A stretch of DNA of 64,000 nucleotides from Lytechinus pictus. Its lineage: Eukaryota; Echinodermata; Echinoidea; Temnopleuroida; Toxopneustidae. The stretch lies in NCBI RefSeq assembly GCF_037042905.1, contig NC_087246.1:37256001-37320000 (forward strand). The letters are read 5' to 3'. Below, in pieces: positions 58,481 to 64,000 of the stretch; position 1 is the stretch's first letter; each line of letters starts with the position of its first letter. Below the pieces are notes generated by a model. That model saw only the letters and a list, made by a program, of their open reading frames with translations, ran no database searches and was not told where the DNA came from. The translations under genes and the position numbers were made by a program.

Positions 58481-59840
58481 CACTTTTAACGTTTATAAAT
58501 TATAGAAAGTCATTTGCCATATCGGATTTGGAAAAATTTATAAGCGAAGTTTCAATTTTAGTACAAAATATTAGGAAATATTATAGAAAACAAAATAGAA
58601 GATGATTACAACCATTGAATTCAGATTTTTAGCGTAATCCAAAGACAAAAAAGAAGGCTTCATAGATATAGTGTCCGGACACCCGACCCCCCATCGACCA
58701 TCCTAACCGTTTTTAAGTACCGCGTACTACTGCTACACGAACCATCGCCTGCCATGCCACCGGCGTCTGCACTGTCCGCGGTACTGATCGTTGTGCATGC
58801 ATGGCATGTACAAAAAAACGGGCCCCGCCTTAAAATTACAGCCCGGGATACATATTTCATGAGTAGATACTTTAGTAGTATCATTGTTGAAGATCTTATC
58901 AACCTATTCTAAATAGAAAATCTGTAGAAATAGTTCCAAATAAGTCTTACCATCTTGTTGATTGAGGGGAAAAATCTTACTACCAGTCACACTATCGAAT
59001 ATGGGTCATGCGCACGTACCGTACGTAAACGTAAACCGGGATATGATATGCACGGTATGGTAAAAGGGGGCGGGTTCATGAGGCCGAGCGTAGTTCATTA
59101 GGATTTTGTCTATGAAAGGAAAAGTTTCCGCTGAAGAAGAAGCTGAGCATATTCTCCAATGAAAACTGAAATAAAATCTTATAATAAGAATCTTAAATCG
59201 GGACAACATAATTATGATTTATATTCGAGTATCAGATCATCCATGCATTAAAAAATAGTATATTTGTAGCCGTCGAATCCCTTTCAGCCGGACGTTATTT
59301 GTAAAAATAAATTGAAACTTATAAGTTTAAACAATTTTCTCATTATTATTTCTCGGTTATGTTTTTTTTTCTTGGAAAGTACTACACTTCATTAGCGTAC
59401 ACTGGCGTCAATTCCGGGGGGATGGGGGGGGGGGGGGGATATATCCCCCCCCCACTTTTCGAGGAGGGGGGGATGGCCTGTACAAACATCCCCCCACTTT
59501 TTACGAAAGAAATGGGGGGAAAAATCACAAGAGATAATTGTTTTATTGGTGAAAATTCTTCCTGAAATACCGCTTAACAAATAAAACAATAATATTGAAT
59601 CATAAAATGCAAATAAAGAGCCAGTTCACCATTTCCAAACGAAATACTAATGTCCTTATTATAACATTGAAGAGAAACTCCCGTTTCTTCCAATTCAACA
59701 ATGTTGGGGTCTTTGCATGGGAAGGGATTAAGATGGAATGTCAATTCTTTTATAATGTAATCTCTAATAAAACCATTAAACCATCATGGGGTAACAAAGA
59801 TAATAAGATTGGAGGGATATATATTTGCCATATGGACATA
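58481..59840. other. Upstream flank of VPS35, no gene seen
   Basis: AT-rich sequence with scattered GC-richer patches near 58690-58850 and G/C tracts at 59418-59530 (palindromic GGGGGATATATCCCCCC near 59433). ORFs here look like chance. An ACTGGCGTCAATTCC near 59401 resembles the CAGTGGCGTA repeat family. Confidence 0.45.
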
Positions 59841-62690
59841 CAGTGGCGTAACTACGGGGGGTGGGCATGGGGGGCACGTGCCCCCCGCCCCATCGGCTGA
59901 CCCAAAAAAAAAACGGGGAAAAGGAGAAAAGAGGGAGAAAGGAAGAGAAGCGTATAGTGGGAAAGAAGAAAATGTTATTCATTATAATGTTATATTACAT
60001 AAGAAACATTTTTATCATAACTTCATGAAACATAATTTACCCAGGGCCTACGTAGGCCTATTCATTGTTCCTGCATGGTGCTTGCATTGTCTGTTAACGA
60101 GATATTATAATCCTGTTGTACTGAAACATCCCGTTTTCAAGTCAATATAAACCAATATATTTCCTAGCACTTGAGTTATCATTGTTTTATGTAGTGACAT
60201 ATGCTTCTTTTTTCAAGACTCAAAAAGTGATTGCCCCATGTTAAGGTCTTTGTATATATGAAACATTTCCTGTCCGTGATTACGTTCGCATTAGTGGATT
60301 GGTGAGATATGTCTGCTCTTCATGAATTCCTAAAATCAGTCCTTAAAATTTCCCTTCTTCTGATCTGAATATCAAAAATTGTCAGCTTCGCGCTCGCATC
60401 ATTTGGATATTAAAATCAGCGGCGTAACAGGGGTCGGTGGCCAGGGGGGGGCAAGAGCCCAACATTTCCCGGTCATATCATGGTATGAACAGGTGTAATG
60501 ATGTAATGAGGCGACTATTTTGAGAAGGCCAGATATTGCGTATCGGGCAAAATTTATCTTTAAAAAAAAGTTGCGAGCGAGCGGAGCGAGCGAGCAAAAA
60601 TTTTGACTTTTTACTACAAAAATCCAATTTTGTGATAGATTTTGACATGATATCCAGAGAATAATATATTTCACTCTTCTTTGTGGCAGTAGCGTGAAGA
60701 GTAAAAAAAAACCGAGGGGCGCAGTATAGAACATGAGCTAAAAAGCTGCTTTATATAAGTCCCGAGCGAGCGAAGCGAGCGAGAAAAAAAATCACCTTTT
60801 TATGATAATAATATTACTAATAATAATACTTCTCTTATATAGCGCATAATAAACTGAAAGTTTCTCTACGCGCTTTGCAATAAAGGAAACAAAATACACA
60901 TACTGCAAACAAAGAAGAATCTAACTTTGAGCTATTTTTTGGTATTATATTCAGTAAATAAAATCAAATTTTACACTTTTCCTTTGCTTTTCTTTCCTCC
61001 TTTTTTTTGTTCTTGTTTGTAGAACTTTTTGGGGCCATGGCCCAACCCTTCCATACGAAGTGCTGTGCGGTTGGGGTTCCGGGGCGGAGCCCCCGGAACT
61101 TCTTGATATCAAAGCCATTTAAACCTCGCGCTATTTTAATCAAATCGCGGGCATGTACAGGATATAGCTTTTACACAACACATTTATTCAACCCAGTTGC
61201 GTAATGAACCAAATATTTTGAGGGGCAAAACATAGTGATGTGGGAAAAATCTGTAAAACGTTGCCAGCGTGCAAAGCGAGCTGGAAAAAATTGCCTATTG
61301 AAATTACATTCTAATTATGTGATAGATTTTTCCATTATATTCAGCAAATAACACAATTCAATGTTTCCATTCATTTCATTATACGTTGTCTCCTATAATT
61401 TATTTTATTTCCTCTTGGGTGTGGAACCAAGACCCCCCCCCCCCCCCCCGCGCCTGTGCAGTGATTGAACGTGATTGTGAACGGGGGCGTTATAGAGCCA
61501 TTTGAAGGTTATAAATGAAGAGCCCCTACTGCGTGGGGTCTGGGGCAAAGCCCCGGTAGCTTATTTGCATAAAATTTAGCAAGCTTATATCACAGTGAGG
61601 TATGCAGCCCATCTTTCTTCCCGCTCTTTAATATCAATCATCGGCAGCCCGGTCGTGTTATTTTTTTTTCTTGTCCCTTTTCTTTGTTTTCCAAAAATTA
61701 GCTTTTGACTAATTACATTCTACCTTCGTTTCCCGCTATTGTTTGCCATTTTGTCATCTTTTAATTTATTTCCCACCGTACTATTGCATTACATAGGCCT
61801 ATTTCGGAATGATTTGTTCTTTCTCAAATGTTCTTCTTTCGTATATTTTCCCGCTTTCCTTCCTTTTCTATTAAAAAAAGTTTTTTCTTCGTTTTCTTTT
61901 CATTTTTTTCCTTTCCCTTTCCTTTCCTCCTTTCCTTTTCCCCTTTCCTTCCCCTTTCCCTTTCTTTCTCCCTCTTTTTTTTTCTTTTTCCCGCTTTTCT
62001 TTTATTTTCCCGGTGAAATCCGCCAGGGGGGGCAACTTGCCCCCCCTGCCCCCCCGCCTGTTACGCCACTGATTAAAATACGTATGGTCCTAGTTAATTC
62101 CTACAAAGAAACATTAGAATGCCCTACTTCAGGTCTGAATTATCTATGATTTTCAGCTCGCGCTTCGCGCTCGCAATATTTGATTAGTGAGATGCATATG
62201 ATAATCATGATTGCAATGACTACAAAAAGTGTTTCGTTTCGTGTGTTCAGATGTAATTCTTATAAACCAGCAAGCGCTTGGCACTCGCATTAGATGACTA
62301 TGGTGAGATATGCATACTCTTAATGGATTTCTAAAATATATTCCTAAAAATCTCGCTGTTTGGGGTCAAAATATACGAAAACTTCAGCTCACGCTTCGCG
62401 CTCGTATTGTTTAGCGAGACAGGTACCTATCATGATTACACAAATTTGATTATAATGTCTCTTTTTAAGTGTGAATATAAAAAAATTCAGCTCGCGCTTC
62501 GCGCTCGCATTATTTGATCAGTGAGATGCATATCCGTTTAATGACATTGTCCAGAAAATGTCTCTATTAGGTCAGTATAACTGGCAACTGAGCGCGCTCA
62601 CTCAGTGATTCAAACATTTTGCTGGTGCCCCCCTCCCCATACAATGCCGTGACCCACGTACGGTACGCCACTGAACGGGCCCCTGGATTC
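59841..62690. repeat. CAGTGGCGTA-family composite repeat
   Basis: CAGTGGCGTAACTACGGGGG at 59841 and GTACGGTACGCCACTG ending near 62674 are inverse-type ends of one family. A younger copy is nested between them (60417-62071). The outer pair lack matching target duplications, so the limits are uncertain. Confidence 0.55.
60417..62071. mobile_element. hAT-like element, 1655 bp, 8-bp target duplication
   Basis: Left CAGCGGCGTAACAGG and right CCTGTTACGCCACTG ends, flanked by ATTAAAAT (60409-60416 and 62072-62079). The interior has repeated GCGAGCGAAGCGAGCGAG motifs, a pyrimidine-only tract at about 61860-61985 and GGGGTTCCGGGGCGGAGCCC. Predicted ORFs of 60-136 codons are low-complexity. No transposase seen. 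Confidence 0.88.
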
Positions 62691-63450
62691 TGGGTATTCT
62701 AAATACATTTCTTTTATTATGAAAGTCAATAATGCGAGCGCGAAGCTCGAGCTGAAAAAAACCTGATATTCCGATCTAAAGAAGGGCCAATTTATGCACT
62801 ATTTCAAGCACTGTGTAGGGAAATTGAGAAGTGAATACAAATCGCAATGAATAAACGGTGCTAGGCGCGAGCTGATATATTATTAGTGTTAATTTGATTT
62901 AGAACCGTGATATTTTAAAGACATATAATGTCATCATATATGAAAATTATGACTATCTCCCTATTTCTCATACTAAGCTCGAGATGAAACTTGTCGATAT
63001 TCCAATCTGAATAAAGGGACAATTTGATTATTAGGAATTCGTGGATATATCATTATCTTATTTATTAATCTAATAAGCCTGATGAGAGAGCAAAATTTGT
63101 TCATATTAAGGCCTGAAAATTTGACATTTAAGCACTTTTATAACTATGAATGAGATGCATGGGTTAATATATTTTTAACTATCGTTGCGAGCGCAAATCT
63201 TGAGCCGAAATTTTTGATCAACTGTCATGGAAAGGGTTTTTTAAGTAATATAGTTTGTTATAATTAATTTAGAGATATCTCACCTGGATCTGCCTACGGA
63301 AAAGAGGTTTGACATTTCTTGTTTATTCATTGGCAAAAAAATAATTATATGCCTATATGATGAGATTCCTGCGTAAATGTAGGGCCTACCTTAACAAAAG
63401 ATGCAATGATAGATGGAATCATTTCCAGCGCGGAGCGCGCGAAGAAATCA
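62150..63450. repeat. Recurrent GCTCGCGCTTCGCGCTCGC dyad motifs
   Basis: The near-palindrome CAGCTCGCGCTTCGCGCTCG and variants occur near 60381, 62155, 62390, 62488, 62735 (inverted) and 63430 (inverted), each at the start of a divergent segment of 100-150 bp often continuing TTTGATNAGTGAGATGCATA. Looks like an old tandem array broken up by mutation. Confidence 0.75.
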
Positions 63451-64000
63451 TGATTTTGTACTGTACTATAGATGTAAAACTAAATTTTATATTGTGTTTG
63501 GTTAATTGTTGATTTTTTTTATTTTTTTTTCACTTACGGAATTATTGGGGGTCCAAAGCGATCGATATGCTTGCGACCCCAATATTTTCATTGCATCGAC
63601 GCCTCTGACGGTAGGCCTAATCATTCTCATCAAACATGTATTATTACCGACTGAAAACGTTTACAAGCATATTATAGGACGTACAAAATTTGACATTTTG
63701 ATTCCCGATGACAGACGATGATATACCACAAATGATCTCACCATCCTCATAAAAAAAATATACCCATAGATCATTTGCACCAAGTTTGAGCACAGCAGAT
63801 GCAAAAATAAAGAAACAGGCGCAAGTATTTGCGTTTTACTGTATTGTGATTGGGCGATTTTGTCATTATTTTGATACTTCTTAATATTTTGACATCACTG
63901 CACGCACTTGTGAACCGAGGTCCCGGGACCGAGGTTGGCTATCCATACCCCCCTTTCTCCCTCTGTGTCTATGATTTTTTTTCACTACTTAAAAAAAGTC
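63451..64000. other. Window end, no gene seen
   Basis: AT-rich DNA with a short poly-T tract near 63513-63530 and a GGTCCCGGGACC palindrome near 63919-63930. No ORF resembles a known protein. Confidence 0.5.

Noticed and set aside
61739-62149. 136-codon Phe/Pro/Ser-rich ORF
   Set aside because: It translates the pyrimidine tract inside the hAT-like element.

Overview
This is a 64 kb piece of an animal nuclear genome, AT-rich and full of introns and transposon debris. It looks like a marine invertebrate deuterostome, most likely an echinoderm and plausibly a sea urchin. That is an inference from three things: the protein similarity of two spliced genes, tRNA-derived SINEs, and many MITE, foldback and hAT-like repeats of the kind common in such genomes. 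The species cannot be named from the sequence. No bacterial, viral or CRISPR features were seen. Almost all long ORFs are shadows in repeats or introns.

Two protein-coding genes can be rebuilt exon by exon, and they point tail to tail. Gene 1 (+ strand, 4129-13169, 9 exons, 530 codons) is an SLC7/LAT-type amino acid transporter light chain. Gene 2 (- strand, 58148 down to 19462, 17 coding exons, 797 codons) is VPS35, the large scaffold subunit of the retromer sorting complex. In both genes every junction is GT-AG and the reading phase closes exactly. The genes do not obviously share a pathway, although retromer recycles many plasma-membrane transporters (known biology, not shown here).

Layout. 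1-4128: upstream region with tandem repeats, GA/CT tracts and a possible core promoter near 1664-1706. 4129-13169: the transporter gene. Its introns hold a duplicated 0.5 kb segment carrying three MITE insertions (5.8-7.4 kb) and a 105-bp tandem array (11.1-11.7 kb). 13167-19461: a nested MITE starting on the transporter stop codon, four more MITEs and a SINE fragment. 19462-58148: VPS35. Its introns contain a 2365-bp foldback element with a 9-bp target duplication (25777-28141), two copies of a tandem-array element (31.0-32.5 and 52.6-53.9 kb), a nested hAT-in-MITE (32.6-33.7 kb), several hAT-like elements, a third tandem array (47.25-48.5 kb), SINEs and segmental duplications. 58149-64000: the VPS35 upstream region, followed by repetitive DNA containing a hAT-like element (60417-62071) and a series of dyad GC motifs.

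The most interesting observations are these. The foldback transposon's empty site survives in the adjacent duplicate. The transporter stop codon coincides with the end of a MITE. The transporter's normally invariant Gly-Ser-Gly substrate motif is replaced. Two unrelated tandem-array elements both multiply nuclear-receptor-like TGACCT half sites inside VPS35 introns.
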